Assembly: GCF_033118175.1 (NCBI RefSeq)
Contig: NC_083691.1
Location: 62,648,001 to 62,712,000, forward strand
From: Dama dama
Lineage: Eukaryota; Chordata; Mammalia; Artiodactyla; Cervidae
Length of the DNA: 64,000 nucleotides
Direction: 5' to 3'
The position numbers were made by a program, and so were the translations under genes. Positions 10,986 through 22,579 of the stretch are shown here, piece after piece. A model generated the notes under the pieces. The model worked only from the letters and a program-made list of their open reading frames with translations. It ran no database searches and was not told the DNA's origin. Position 1 is the first letter of the stretch. Each line of letters opens with the position of its first letter.

Positions 10986-11827
10986 GGATGACTAGTTCTC
11001 AGCACTCTGGCAATTAGACAAGACCACATGACAAATTTTGACCAATGAACTGTGAGAGGAAGTGACGCATTTCACTTCCACGCTGAGTAAGGGGGCAGCC
11101 TTGCCTTTCTCTCACTCCTTAAAGTGGTAAACTTGGAGGAGGTCTTTTGTTGAGCAGTGGGACCACTAGATCAAAGCCTCCTATGTCTCTGGGACACAGG
11201 AGATGATTGTCCTAGAGGGTCTCTCATATCTGCAGGATTACCGTGACACTGGCATCATCAGAATTAGACTTATGAAATTTCTGGTCAATATTTTTTTCCT
11301 TTCTTTCCTGGAGTTACATTTCTTCAGCAATATATATATCCCATGCTTTTCTTATTTCACGCCCAAAGGTTGAGACCAATCTTCTTTAGTGGTCTATACA
11401 TTTTTCTCCCTTAGATTGAGTTGCAAAAATGTTCCTTGCAACTTCTTTCATTCTGCTAACTATAAACATTGAGTAATGTCCTTCCCCAGCTTGTTATTGT
11501 TTCAGGATGAATAATCAGAGAAAATTGCAATGCACTGTTTAGTTACCTAATTAGACAGAATTATTGATTAATTTTCAACTAAAGGTTCCCTGCTCCCTTC
11601 TTTTACCTTCCCTGATTTCTAGAGAAGTTGAGGTAATAAACACAGGGAGAAGAGAAAGACGTTACACACCTCCTACTGTCTTGAGGGCACTCAGCACTCA
11701 GCCTGGGACAGAGATCCCACCTTCCTGACTGCTGCTGTTACTGCCCTGGGCACCTGGGGTGACAGCTGAAGCTCTATTCCATCTACTGGAACCACAGTGA
11801 AGTAAGCCTGGTCAGTACACCTGTGAG
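10986..11827. other. Unassigned interval, possible old LTR
   Basis: From about 11010 to 11280 the text ('gaccaatgaactgtgagagg', 'aagtgacgcatttcacttcc') has the flavour of an old mammalian LTR, but I cannot name it. The rest is unassigned. No credible open frame is present. Confidence 0.35.
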
Positions 11828-12044
11828 GGTCTTCACTAATGGCTCAGTGGGTAAAGAACCCATCTGCAATGCAGGAGACGCAGGAGATGCGGGTTCGATG
11901 CCTGGGTTGGGAAGATCCTTGGAAAAGGAAATGGCAACCCATTCGGGTATGCTTGCCTGAAAAATTTCATGGACAGAGGAGCCTGCTGGGCTACAGTCCA
12001 AAGGGTCAGAAAGAGTCGGACATAACTGAGTGACTAAGCACAGA
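11828..12044 (+). mobile_element. Bov-tA SINE
   Basis: Sense Bov-tA: 'gggtcttcactaatggctca', 'gggtaaagaacccatctgca', 'gggttcgatgcctgggttgg' (B-box), 'aaggaaatggcaacccattc', 'gaggagcctgctgggctaca' and 'gtgactaagcacaga'. It is complete, with moderate divergence. Confidence 0.92.
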
Positions 12045-12219
12045 GCTGTGTCTGTGGATCATGACCACATCAGCCAACCAGGAAACCCTTGACCAGGGCA
12101 GATGTCAAGTGAGTGGGAAACTGGGACACAAGTATCACGTAGTTCTGTCTTGGGCAGAGCAGCGATTGAGGTTATGCTAGCTGTGGACCCCATTTGCTTA
12201 CAAGAGGCTTGCAAGTGGG

Positions 12220-12438
12220 CTCATGTACACTCTGGCTTCTGACAGACGTGTGACCATATCAGGTTGAGTTGCTTTCTAACTGGCGGGTCTTTGGCTGCTT
12301 CCTTTTCCTCTCCAAGTTTTGATTTTCTCATCTCTAAAATCTGGGTGTTATTAACCTCACTGGGCTATTGTGATTAAATTAGATGTTATAAGTAAAGGAC
12401 TTAGCACACTGACAGGATAACAGTAGCTGTTAGTCTTT
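12220..12438 (+). mobile_element. MIR SINE
   Basis: Sense MIR with 'gattttctcatctctaaaat', 'ctgggtgttattaacctcac', 'tgggctattgtgattaaat' and 'aaggacttagcacactgaca'. It is followed directly by a poly-T run at 12437-12452. Confidence 0.7.
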
Positions 12439-12452
12439 TTTTTTTTTTTTTC

Positions 12453-14818
12453 CTTTGAAGACCCTTAAAAGTGATGCATTGAATCTGGACTCCAGGTGGG
12501 AAAGAGAGAAACTGAAAGAAGAAAAGTATAGTCACGTTTATGTATTCCAGGCTTATGTCTTAGGTAACTCTTCTGGGAGAAAGGGAGAGGAAACAAACAA
12601 TGTACGTACAATAGTGGATTCAATGTATTTCTGCTGGATGAGGAGGAGGTGGTAATATTTGGGGTGACAGGACAGCCACCTGCATCCTGCTGTGCTGAAA
12701 CCCCATATTCTGATTCTTGGGGTTCACTGGAGTCCAAAGAAGCTGATATGCACTTCATCTCCCCGGGGGTTAAGCCACCCGTCAGTCATGTTCCTCCTCT
12801 GGCTCATTGCTCTGCAGAATCATTGCTCTTTCAGCCCCCGCGTAGTACTTATGTCAACTCTGCCAACTGGTTTGGGACAGGTTTAACATCAAAGTCTTTT
12901 ATTTAGATTTCCCTTCATCTCCAACTGACTCCATCCCAAACTCAATTTCCTCTTTCCTCGTTTTCAATTAACTACAGTTGCCCAGAGCTGGGGAGATAGG
13001 AGGAGATACTAGGGGCATACATCTGTCATCATTTATGTGGTAGCGTATGGGGTATGCTGGCATTCAGATCCCTAATAGAGCCTGTTGGACTCAAATAATT
13101 CTAGACATATTTGATTTTTGTAAAAGATAGAAGCAATACACAATGAGCCTTTACATCAACCACCCACGGGGGCATTTAGAGAGAATTTCCAATCTATTCA
13201 TGATCTGTTATTCCCAGCCCCAAAAGCTTCCATGTTAGAGCAGAATACCTTGGGACTCCATATGTTATGGGAACCCAGCAGAACCAAAGTGAACTGAAAG
13301 AAGAATGCATTAGATTCAAATATGGGATGAAACAGTACGCTAGGAGCCCTTGTTTCATTGTCTCTACCTGGGACCCTGGGACAACACAGCCGTCTCAGCC
13401 CCATTCAAGTGTGACATTTCTTTTGAATATGACAGTGGCGGCGACCTTGTCATTAACTGATGCTATGAGCAACATTTCAGCTTTCATAATTCAGTTAATT
13501 TTCAAAGCCATTGGTTACTGAAACCCCAGTATAATTTTCATATAATTAAACCACACACACACATTCTTACCCACAAAACATCCACAAAAGTGACAAACAG
13601 CAGAGGAAAACAAAATTGAAAACCCAGAAAAACTGGAGACAAGATTCAAGTCTATTTTTGGTTTTCTTTCATTACAGGCATGTATATGTGGAGGAGAGAT
13701 GCAAAAAAGTCAGCTGGAGCTGATGAGGGAGGGGAGCAGGGCTACTTTCTCCATTTCGATTAGTATTAACACACAAAAATGAAGTACAGCTTGGCATTCT
13801 CTTTGATGACCGATTACGTATTCCACACAACATGAGGGGAAAATATATTGGGTAAAGGAACATAGCATTTTCAATTTAGATACTGTTTCCAACATTTTAT
13901 GGAAGTCTAAAAAAGAACTTTTAGGTTATGTCTTCAGGATACCAAGGTTTTCTTTGAAAGTTTAACATTTCAACAATGTACTTAAATATCTGGTAACTAA
14001 AATACACATAATGACTTTTAAGGAGATCAACTAGTTTCATTTGTAATAGCAGAGGTTTGAATTCATGCTGGAAAAAATCAGTATATCAGAAAATGTGTTT
14101 GTTTTCATATATAGGTCAGTGGAAATTTGCCAGGTATTAGCCCTCACCATGGTGTTCTCTGAGCTTTTTATTTGCATGGGCAGCAATACAAAATTCAGAA
14201 AATTTAGTTTCTTTTCTAACTGGATATGATCTTTTCTCACCTACGTAATCTTATTTTTCTCAAAGTGACTTGTCATATCACTGTGAGCCCTTCTCTCTCT
14301 TGACCTTGTTTAAATAACATCACAATTTTAGGATATTTTATCTGCTGCTAAGAGACATTCAAATTAATATTAGCCTTATGCTGATACTGTGTTTCAGAGG
14401 GAAAATACATATGAAACTTAGGGATTTGAGAGGATTATTAACCAGATTGTAAATCCCGTGAAATCAGTTTTATTTCCTCTCTCTGTTCTTTTTTCTTCCC
14501 TTCACTATCATTCTCTTTTAATCTCTCACTTTCGTAGCCCCATCTGCCCTTTATAATTCCCTATTTGTACTCAGTGGGCAGAAAAAAAAGAAGAAAATGA
14601 TAAATATCCAAAGAAATGTTATTTTAAAATCTTGCAGCCTCACCTCTCTCATATGCAAATAAGGTAAACAGAATCTGGCCCAGATTTACACGGTGGGTCA
14701 GTTACAACCCCACCATTTACCAAGAGCTCTGCTTAGTTGGGGTAACAAAACCATCTGAGCCTTAGCATCACACTCTGCTTGTGCTTGGAGTAACCAAACG
14801 TGCAGTGTGGTAGAAAGC
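12453..14818. other. Repeat-free interval
   Basis: About 2.4 kb without a recognisable repeat apart from a short (ca)n at about 13552-13563. Open frames of 60-97 codons overlap on opposite strands and show no domain or signal. Lack of repeats can reflect constraint, but nothing in the sequence proves a function. Confidence 0.5.
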
Positions 14819-14900
14819 ATTGGGTTGGCCAAAAAGTTTGTTCATATTTTTCTGCAACATCTTATGGGAAAACCCAAATGAATTTTTTGCCTAACCCAAT
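14819..14900. mobile_element. Mariner-derived palindromic remnant (MITE)
   Basis: An 82-bp imperfect palindrome. It opens 'attgggttggccaaaaagtt', turns around 'ctgcaacatc' and closes 'aattttttgcctaacccaat'. This is the fold-back form of the ruminant mariner ends, with no transposase sequence. It is fuller than the copy at 5664-5725. Confidence 0.8.
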
Positions 14901-14957
14901 ATGTGCCCCAAATTTGAAGTTATTTAAGACAAGAGTAGTAAAAATTATTGAATGCAT

Positions 14958-15160
14958 TGCTGTTGTTCAGTCGCTAAGTCATGTCTGAGTCTTTGTGACC
15001 CATGGACTGCATCATGCCAGGTCTCCCTGTCCCTCACTATCTCCCAGAGTTTGACCAAGTTCATGTCCATTGAATCGGTGATGCTATCCAACCATTTCAT
15101 CCCGTACCACTCTCTTCTTTTGCCTTCAATCTTTCACAGCATCAGGGTCTTTTCCAATTG
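14958..15160 (-). mobile_element. BovB LINE 3' fragment
   Basis: Antisense BovB tail from 'tgctgttgttcagtcgctaa' through 'ccctcactatctcccagagt', 'gtccattgaatcggtgatgc' and 'cagcatcagggtcttttcca'. It ends abruptly at 15160. The 69-codon plus-strand frame across it is meaningless. Confidence 0.9.
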
Positions 15161-17483
15161 AATGCATAAATGATAGTACAAAATGATATACACTGACTTG
15201 TTAACATTGTTTATTTTTTGTCAGTGGGATTTCTTTCACTAATAATGTTCAGAGTACTTTATGTCTCCCAAATCAGTATGAAAAGTGGGTATTTTCTTCC
15301 TTTTCCTTTATATTTATTATTTACTTTTGTAACTTAACTCACTGTGTATCTACTGGGCTTTGGGATACTTGGAAAGGGGATAATCTCTTAATAAGAGGAC
15401 TGGGAGAATCAATAGGTGTGGGCTCCAGGCTCACCAGCCACTCAAATTCCTTATTTGTTTTCTTTGCTATTATTATACATTATTTTGCGAATATTTGAGG
15501 CATCAGAATGACCACCCTCTGAAACAAAGAACTGAACAAAAGAGAGCTGCTCCCCAGCCAACTGTTCATGTTTCAGAGGAACGGAGAGGCCTTCCCCAAT
15601 TCTGAGAGCTGAGCCCACCATCTAATGGATCTTGATGTTGGAAAGACTTCCATGATACCCATCTCACATTCTCCTTTTCTGAATTTCTTCTCATCACTCT
15701 CAGTTAGAGCCCAACTTCAGGTGAGATAATTTTCCCCTCTCCTCCAGCCCCATGCCTTCCTGATTTTAGCAGATGCCTATCAGCTTCCCCCTGGTCTCTG
15801 CTTAGCCAAGCACTGCACATTAATTCTTTTAATCTTTCCTCATAAATCAGTTTATCAGGGCCCTTAATCATTCTTGACAGATGATTTACCCAATAGTTTA
15901 CCATCAGAATGTGAGATCATCGTCTTTGAAAGTGTATCAATATAAATTATTTAAAAAACATTATTAGTACTGAGTCCTTGGAGAGGGAGGCAGAGAGAAA
16001 CACAATGTCTTTAATGAGAGCTAGGACAAGAATTCCAGAGTCTTAAGTTAAAATACGCAAATAATTGTCATGTTATCCAGAACTATGAGCCAAAACAAAG
16101 AAAATCAGCTTTCCCACTTCATGGAAAGTAAACATAAGTGCTAGTTCTAAAAGGTATGCTGACCATTTAATACTTCGTGTAGTAGTTAAGTCAAGGAACT
16201 TTTTAAAAAAGTTTTACTGCAACTCTTAAAGAATGAACAAGTTCTAGTAATAAAAGCCAGCTATATTCCCGGGCAGTGCTTGCCTCACCTTCATGCTCTT
16301 GGCAGGGGTACTTGTGAAGGAGGTGGAGGGAAGAAGAAAAAGAACACTGTATTTTCTGTTCAGCATTGCATATAAACTTCCCAACATGGCCTAGGAATTT
16401 TTCAAAAGCTCTCTGATCTTTTTATAGCCTGACATCATATTCCTCTACAGTGACATCATGGCTTTTAAGGATTGGAGTCCAGTGGCACTAGTATCTTAAA
16501 ATGCTCCCAACCCATCAAAAATTGGCATTTGATACTTTTCCTTAACAACCATAAGTTTCCAAAGTTTTCTTTGGGTTTTGAAGACTTCAACCTTAGATCC
16601 CAGATAAGTTTCTATGTGTTTACAAACTATGAGGCCAACCCTGTGAATAGCACCCTATAAAAGAGGCCTGGCTGGCAAGGTGGCTTTACTGGAGGGAAGT
16701 TGGATGGAGAGCAAGAAGAGAGACAAAACAGAACACAGGGTGGTTTCAAGCAGCAAGACGCTCTTTTTCTCCAAGTTCATCCATTCACACATCCTTCACC
16801 ATTCGCTGTGCGTCTGCGCTGACCAATAATTTTCCCCACAAGACCAAAATAGAAAAAAAAAAATCTAATCTTCCCCATGATACATCAGAAACTGATGCTG
16901 CTGGGCTCCCTTCGCAGAGACAGAAGCACAGCATCCTTGTTTCTAAAAGACCTCCAAGGCAGATGGAGATTCTGTGTGGCATGGTCTCAAGCAGGCAGAG
17001 TAGAGACTGCTCTCCAACCCCCTTCCCAAGAGACGCTAGTGGAGCAAGATGGTGGGATTGGAAAACTGAATCCCTCTTGGTGCCTGTGAGAACAGCCTCT
17101 CTTTCTGCAGGAAACAACCCATCTATCACTTTTACTTTCTTTTCTTTTTATATCCATCATGATCTTCTATGTGTCCTACTGGGCATGATTGGCACATGGC
17201 TTCACCAACTGCAATAACTCCAACATAAGGTCAACAGCCTCAAAACTGGTCTGCTCCTTCAGGGAAAGAAAAGCACTGCTCATGCACTCAACTGCTATGG
17301 CAGCATCAAATTGCTTTAAAAGTGGCTAAGCATTCCCTTCAGTGTCTGCACTTAGCGTGTCGTGGAACACTTCTGAACAGTTTCGAACTGGAACCCAGCC
17401 ACCACACTCGGAGCAGAGCAGGGCCAGAAGACGAACTAGGCCAATGGGCCAAACCACACCATTTTTGTAAATAAGTCTTTGTT
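15161..17483. other. Repeat-poor interval
   Basis: No confident repeat is seen over 2.3 kb. Overlapping frames of 70-114 codons at 16785-17217 oppose one another and are unrecognised. Two CRE-like motifs and a TATA-like motif at 16430-16663 are listed separately. Confidence 0.45.
16430..16663 (+). promoter_or_regulatory. Candidate cryptic promoter: two TGACATCAT plus TATAAAAG
   Basis: The 9-mer 'tgacatcat', close to an ATF/CREB-type site, occurs at 16430-16438 and 16451-16459. A TATA-box-like 'tataaaag' lies at 16656-16663, about 200 bp downstream. No start site, exon or CpG island is evident. Such motifs arise by chance, so this is only a candidate. Confidence 0.2.
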
Positions 17484-17497
17484 AGACACTTATGAAT

Positions 17498-17572
17498 GGA
17501 GGAGCCTGGGGGGCTGCAGTCCATGGGGTCTCACAGAGTCGGACACGACTGAAGCGACTTAGCAGCAGCAGC
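17498..17572 (+). mobile_element. 5'-truncated BOV-A2 with target duplication
   Basis: Only the last 75 bp of BOV-A2 is present: 'aggagcctggggggctgcag', 'agtcggacacgactgaagcg' and 'acttagcagcagcagc'. It is flanked by 'agacacttatgaat' (17484-17497) and 'agacacttgtgaat' (17573-17586), 13 of 14 identical. The short piece is therefore a separate 5'-truncated insertion, not the remnant of a deletion. Confidence 0.9.
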
Positions 17573-17731
17573 AGACACTTGTGAATTATCCATGGCAGTT
17601 TCTTCCCACTACCATGGCAGAAGTGTGTAGCTGTGACAGAGTATGTGGCCTGAAGCCTAGTCTATTTATTATCTGGCCCTTTAAGAAACACTCTATGGAC
17701 CCCTGTTGAATTAGGATATACTAGGGAGCAG

Positions 17732-18001
17732 CAGGAGAAGGCAATGGCACCCCACTCCAGTACTCTTGCCTGGAAAATCCCATGAATGGAGGAGCCTGGT
17801 AGGCGGCAGTCCATGGGGTCACTACGAGTCGGACACGACTGAGTGACTTCACTTTCACTTTCATGCATTGGAGAAGGAAATGGCAACCCACTCCAGTGTT
17901 CTTGCCTGGAGAATCCCAGGGATGGGGGAGCCTGGTGGGCTGCCATCTACCGGGTCGCAGAGAGTCAAACACGACTGAAGTGACTTAGCAGCAGCAGCAG
18001 C
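17732..18001 (+). mobile_element. BOV-A2 SINE, complete, with target duplication
   Basis: A full sense BOV-A2 dimer starting 'caggagaaggcaatggcacc', with linker 'ttcactttcactttcatgca', second monomer 'ggagaaggaaatggcaaccc', and end 'gaagtgacttagcagcagca' with a (cag)n tail. The 9-mer 'agggagcag' at 17723-17731 is repeated at 18002-18010. Low divergence suggests a young copy. Confidence 0.95.
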
Positions 18002-18010
18002 AGGGAGCAG

Positions 18011-19529
18011 AAAGGTGGAGTAAATTTCAGTTAAGTGTACACCACCCACCTGGATGACACCCCTCTCCTTCCAAGAAGAGATGAGGTTTGGTATTTCTTG
18101 AAGGCTGTCTGCCCTGGACTGGACTGTTCTTTCTAGAAACGAATACGCCAAGGTGTTTGCTCTGTACTTCAGTACACGGGCCTAGGGAAGATTTACACAT
18201 CAATTATCAAGAAGAACGCCTTTCCGGACCGGACTGTGTGTGCGCGCACACGCCTCATACGCTCCCCACATGGTGGGTATATAAAACCATTCCAAGGTCA
18301 AACCAAGTCACTACAAACTTACTGTGAGAATAACCAGCGAAAGCTCACTGACCATGTTCATAAAGGAGTCCTTTTGTTAAAGAAAGCCACTCTGGACGAA
18401 GGAGGGAAGGGGTGGGGAGGAGGTACAGCCTGCCTGTAAGAGGGCTCTAGTGCTTCAATCAGAAACAGCTGTGACCAGTTTAATGCTATCACAGGGCTCA
18501 TATAGAAGTGACATCACGCAGAACTAAAGCTTGGCCAAGGAGTTTTACTGGCAAATACCTTAAACTCTAAGGATTTGGTTACAAATTTGTATGTGGCATA
18601 TGTTTTCTGAATGAATTCACAACTAGGAGCCAACACCATATCACATCCCCTCTTGTAACTCAGGGGGCTGTAAACAGGGTGGTGAGGTTTTTTTTTATGC
18701 TTTGAATTAAAATCTTTATTAATTTTCAGCTAAAGGGAAGTAAATGAATTTGCCATCATCCCAGTTTATTACATGTCTAACTAGAAAGATTTTCACAATC
18801 AGACCAGTATCCTGGCCAAGTAGGAGGAATGGGGAGGCACTTTATATTCTAATTTCAAACTGCAGGGTGTCCCAGGTGTACTGTATAGGATTTCCTGTAA
18901 TTTACCAGCAAAATAAGCAGTCTACAGGAATGTGTTTGCCATACTGTACATTTGTATTAATTACCCAGCAGGATAAAGTGATTTCTTTGTGATAGAAAGA
19001 GATGTGGATCTACAGGAAAATCATTAAACCAAACTGGGAAAAACAGACACTTTTCTGTTGTTAAGCAGTTTGGCTGGATTCAGGATTGGAGGCTGGGAGT
19101 AGGTAATTGGTAGCGTTTTTCTCATACTCACTCAATTTTCTCCAGGAAAAGAAATATAGCCACTCCAACCAAAACTAGCAAGCAACGCTGGAAGTGCCAA
19201 CCTGACCTCTGAAGCATCTTGGGAAGTCTGGGTCACGGTGCTTTCCTCCAAGCAGCGTGATCTCCTCAGAAGGTAACTCAGGATATGCAAAGTTACAACA
19301 AGGAGCCTAAAGGAATCCAAGTTTAGTGGACAAGACAATGAGTACCAGAAAGTTCAGTGGTGGAGAGAGAACTACAAAATTAAGTGGGGCAGCAAGGAAG
19401 GAAGGATGTAAGATGAAGAGCCAGGTATGAGCAACAGTGGTTCATGTGGCCGAGTATGGCTAGAGAGGACTCAGCATGCGCTCAGTGTGGGAACTTTGAA
19501 AAGAAAGGAGGGAGTGGGGCCGGGAAATA
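18011..19529. other. Repeat-free interval
   Basis: No repeat or gene was recognised. It holds an alternating purine-pyrimidine stretch with a TATA-like motif (18235-18286, listed separately) and a T-run near 18690. Frames of 60-82 codons look random. Confidence 0.45.
18235..18286 (+). promoter_or_regulatory. Z-DNA-prone tract next to TATA-like motif
   Basis: The 18 bases at 18235-18252 ('tgtgtgtgcgcgcacacg') alternate purine and pyrimidine without a break, and the core 'tgtgcgcgcaca' is self-complementary. Sequences of this kind can adopt Z-DNA under negative supercoiling. A TATA-like 'tatataaaa' follows at 18278-18286. No transcript start or exon is visible, so a promoter role is speculative. 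Confidence 0.25.
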
Positions 19530-19735
19530 ACCATTGCTGAGCACATACTTTGTACCAGGTGCTTGATGAGCTAATTGAAGCATCACTATTCTTTGACATT
19601 GATGTTCCCATCATCCCCATTTTAGAGATGAGGAAACTGATGTTCACAAAACGTAAATCACTTATCCAAGGTCCTGAGACAATTAAGGGAAATAGCCGTA
19701 TATTCAGAACAACATCTGTTCTCTCCAATGTGTAT
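19530..19735 (-). mobile_element. MIR SINE
   Basis: Antisense MIR: 'tactttgtaccaggtgcttg', 'catcatccccattttagaga', 'tgaggaaactgatgttcaca' and 'cacttatccaaggtcctgag'. The core is well preserved. Confidence 0.85.
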
Positions 19736-21086
19736 TTTTGTGCAAAATGATTTGCAGCCCTACTTGCCCATCAGAATCCTACTTGGAGCTGTAAAGTACT
19801 TAGCATAACATAGATTCTGGGCAAGGGTTGGGGCCTTCCTCTGAAGGTGTTTCTGAAGCTCAGGCAGTAGTGTGGACTTTTCCCCTCATACAGTGGCCAT
19901 GTTTGAGTAACTTTTGTATTTTGCCACAACCCTACCAACCCTCCATGCCCAAAGAGCTCTTTGCATCCACCCTAAGGAATCTGATTGCCATCACCTAAGA
20001 GCCCAGGCCATTTTTTCAAATGTCCTCCACAAGCTAGAATGTCCACTGATGATGATGTGAGATGAGTCAACAAAGTAGTTTCCGATCTCTGTCCTTGTAT
20101 AATCTGCACCTTCACCTGAGTTTCAGAGGAAGCAGACCCTAGGCAACGGTGAATGCGCTTTGGTTTGCTTAGAAACTGAAAATCCAGGAAAGCAAAGTGA
20201 GGGGAAAGGGGGTTTGAGAGGGGAAAGACGGTGGCCCTGCCAAGCTGGCTGCTGCTGGACTCATGTCCCTGTCATCCCCTTGATCCTTAAAGGATGCTCT
20301 GTGACACTGTGTCTCACAGCACTTGACTAGTGTGCATGTAGATTGATCTGCCAGCTTCTGCATATACCGTTGGTCAAAGGCTCATTCCACAGGCATTAGA
20401 GTCCCCACACTCTATGGCTGTGCACACCAGCCCTCAGTGGCCCAGCATCACTCACAATGGAATCAACATGGGGAAAAGCCAGGGCGAGGGGAGGATGCAA
20501 ACAGACCTATTGATTCCCAAAGTGGTAAGTGTGTGGCCGAAAGCTTCACCAATGATCTGAGGTCACCTCAGGTGACACATGTGATATGTGCCTGAGTGTC
20601 TGACTTGTATGATAAGGCTTTTCTCCTAATTCCATGAAGCGATCATTTTTTAAAATCCTCAGAGAGTTATCTATAAGACAGCACCGTGGTCCTAGAAGAA
20701 TGAACAATAAGACACTGAACAAGAAGTCCAAAAGATCAAAAGCACCTTCCCCTGCCCACCCTGGTCTTTTCCTGAGATGCATCAGGGCCACATTTCCTCT
20801 TAGATGAATGTGGGGCAGGCATATAGCAGACTTTACTTACCAAACAAGAGCATTTGCTATGGGAATGTCAACTAATGTCAAAAAATAGCCATGCTAGGGA
20901 ATATCTGTACCCTTCTCCAGGAGAAGGCCTGCAACCATGTCAGAATGTGTTTCTCCTCACTTCAATATATTCCTCCTCTGCTGATGTACTCTATATAAAC
21001 AAAGATTGAACATATTAAACAGATTTACAGGATGTTCAGAGAATAAACCAACAAACAAACCCTGATTAATTATCCATAGCATAGAC
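19736..21086. other. Unassigned interval
   Basis: No repeat or gene was recognised over about 1.35 kb. Minus-strand frames of 64 and 81 codons (20169-20363, 20546-20791) have no identifiable similarity. Confidence 0.5.
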
Positions 21087-21237
21087 CAGTGGTTCCCAAG
21101 CTTTAGCACACATCAGAATCACCAGAAGGGGTTGGTATAACAGAATCACCTGGAAGGGCTGTCAGAACATAGGACACAGGTGTGACTAAAGGTTGCTGAT
21201 GCTGCTCTATCCTGGGACTACACGTTGAGAACCAGTG
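21087..21237 (-). mobile_element. MER5-type hAT-Charlie remnant
   Basis: A non-autonomous DNA transposon copy. It starts 'cagtggttcccaagctttag', contains 'catcagaatcaccagaagg', 'gttgctgatgctgctct' and 'ctgggactacacgttgagaa', and ends 'ccagtg'. The two ends are complementary, as in MER5 ('cagtggttctcaa ... ttgagaaccactg'). Confidence 0.85.
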
Positions 21238-21404
21238 ACGTAGACTAACCTGAATCTGTCACTTTTCATCAAATGACTCCTAAGCCAATGATTATGGGGA
21301 AATGTAGAGGTTATTTGATTTTTCTGAGTCATTTATGTTTGACCCAAAAAACCTTCTGGTTGAGAATTTTGACATTCGTGTATTAACCCTTTCCATTCAG
21401 GGTA

Positions 21405-21557
21405 TGATGTCAGGACCAGTGGCATAATCATTAGCTGAGAATTTGTTATGAATGCAAGTTCTCAGCACCAGCCCAGAACCACTGAATCAAAATCTGCATT
21501 TTAACAAGAAAATCTGGGTAGTTTGTGTGCACATTAAAGTTTGAAAAGCACTGCCCT
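21405..21557 (+). mobile_element. MER5-type hAT-Charlie remnant
   Basis: A second MER5-like copy in the opposite orientation: 'agaatttgttatgaatgcaa', 'gttctcagcaccagcccaga', 'accactgaatcaaaatctgc', 'attttaacaagaaaatctgg' and 'cacattaaagtttgaaaagc' with the end 'actgc'. It lies about 170 bp from the first. Confidence 0.8.
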
Positions 21558-21976
21558 GACCCAATTTTTGCCTTCATCAGAATCCCTGAATTCCAGGACA
21601 GACTTAGGAATTGAAAAGATCGCATTAATTCTAAAGTTGACCTCAGAGCTTTCCAGTGTAGTTTTTCTTTTTTATAAATAAAATAGTTATTTGCAATTAT
21701 GGTTCAACAATAAGGAATCCTGATATCACTGTATTTTTTTGCCTGTTGTCTCAAAATTCACTGGGGTCTGGAAGCAGAAAGGTAAAGGTTAAAGGTCAAC
21801 TCCTCTATATCACATATCATTTGGTGACAACAGTGATTCTATTGAAACAAGAGGTTGACAAACTTTTTCAGTACAACTCCAGATCATCACTATGGCTTTC
21901 TAGGCCAGTCTGTCTCTGGAGCAATTACCCAATTATCCTGTGTTAGCATGAAGGAGGTACCCAAACTTACAAGTAA
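21558..21976. other. Unassigned interval
   Basis: AT-rich sequence between a MER5 remnant and an L1 tail. No repeat or gene was recognised. Confidence 0.5.
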
Positions 21977-21987
21977 CACTGAGTTCT

Positions 21988-22552
21988 TTTTTTTTTTTAA
22001 TTGGAAGATAATTGTTTTACAGTGTTGTGTTGGTTTCTGCCATCCAACAACATGAATCAGCCATAAGGATACATGTGTCCCATCTGTCTTGAACCTCTGT
22101 CCCTCCCCTGATCCCACCCTCTAAGGCTGTCACAGAGCACCAGGTTGAGCTCTTCATGTTGTAGAGCAACTTCCCCCTAGTTATCTATTCTACACACAGT
22201 AATGCATATGTTTCCATATTATTCCCTCAATTGGTTCCACCCTCTCCTCCCCACACTGTGTCCACAAGTCCGTTCTCTATGTTTGTGTCTCTTCTCCTTC
22301 CCTGCAAATAGGTTCATCAGTACCATTTTTCTAGATTCCATGTATATGCCTTAATATACAATATTTGCTTTTCTCTATCTGACTTTCTTCATTCTGTGTA
22401 ACAGGCTCTAGTTTTATCCAGCTCAGTTCAAGTGATTCAGATTCATTCCTTTTTATGGGTGGGTAATATTTTATTGTATAACTTTTTTATCCATTCGTCT
22501 GTTGATGGACATCTAAATTGCTTCCATGTCCTGGTGACTGTAAATAGTATAG
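21988..22552 (-). mobile_element. L1 3' fragment with exact 11-bp target duplication
   Basis: A 5'-truncated ruminant L1 inserted in antisense, so poly-T comes first (from 21988), then 'ggaagataattgttttacag', 'tgttgtgttggtttctgcca', 'catgaatcagccataaggat', 'ttctagattccatgtatatg', and the ORF2 end 'ttatccattcgtctgttgat'. The 11-mer 'cactgagttct' at 21977-21987 recurs exactly at 22553-22563. The borders are therefore certain to within the poly-T. Confidence 0.93.
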
Positions 22553-22579
22553 CACTGAGTTCTAATACAACTTTCTTAC

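Noticed and set aside
17732..18001. CAG repeats that might suggest a polyglutamine tract.
   Set aside because: They are the normal CAG tail of BOV-A2. No coding frame is associated.
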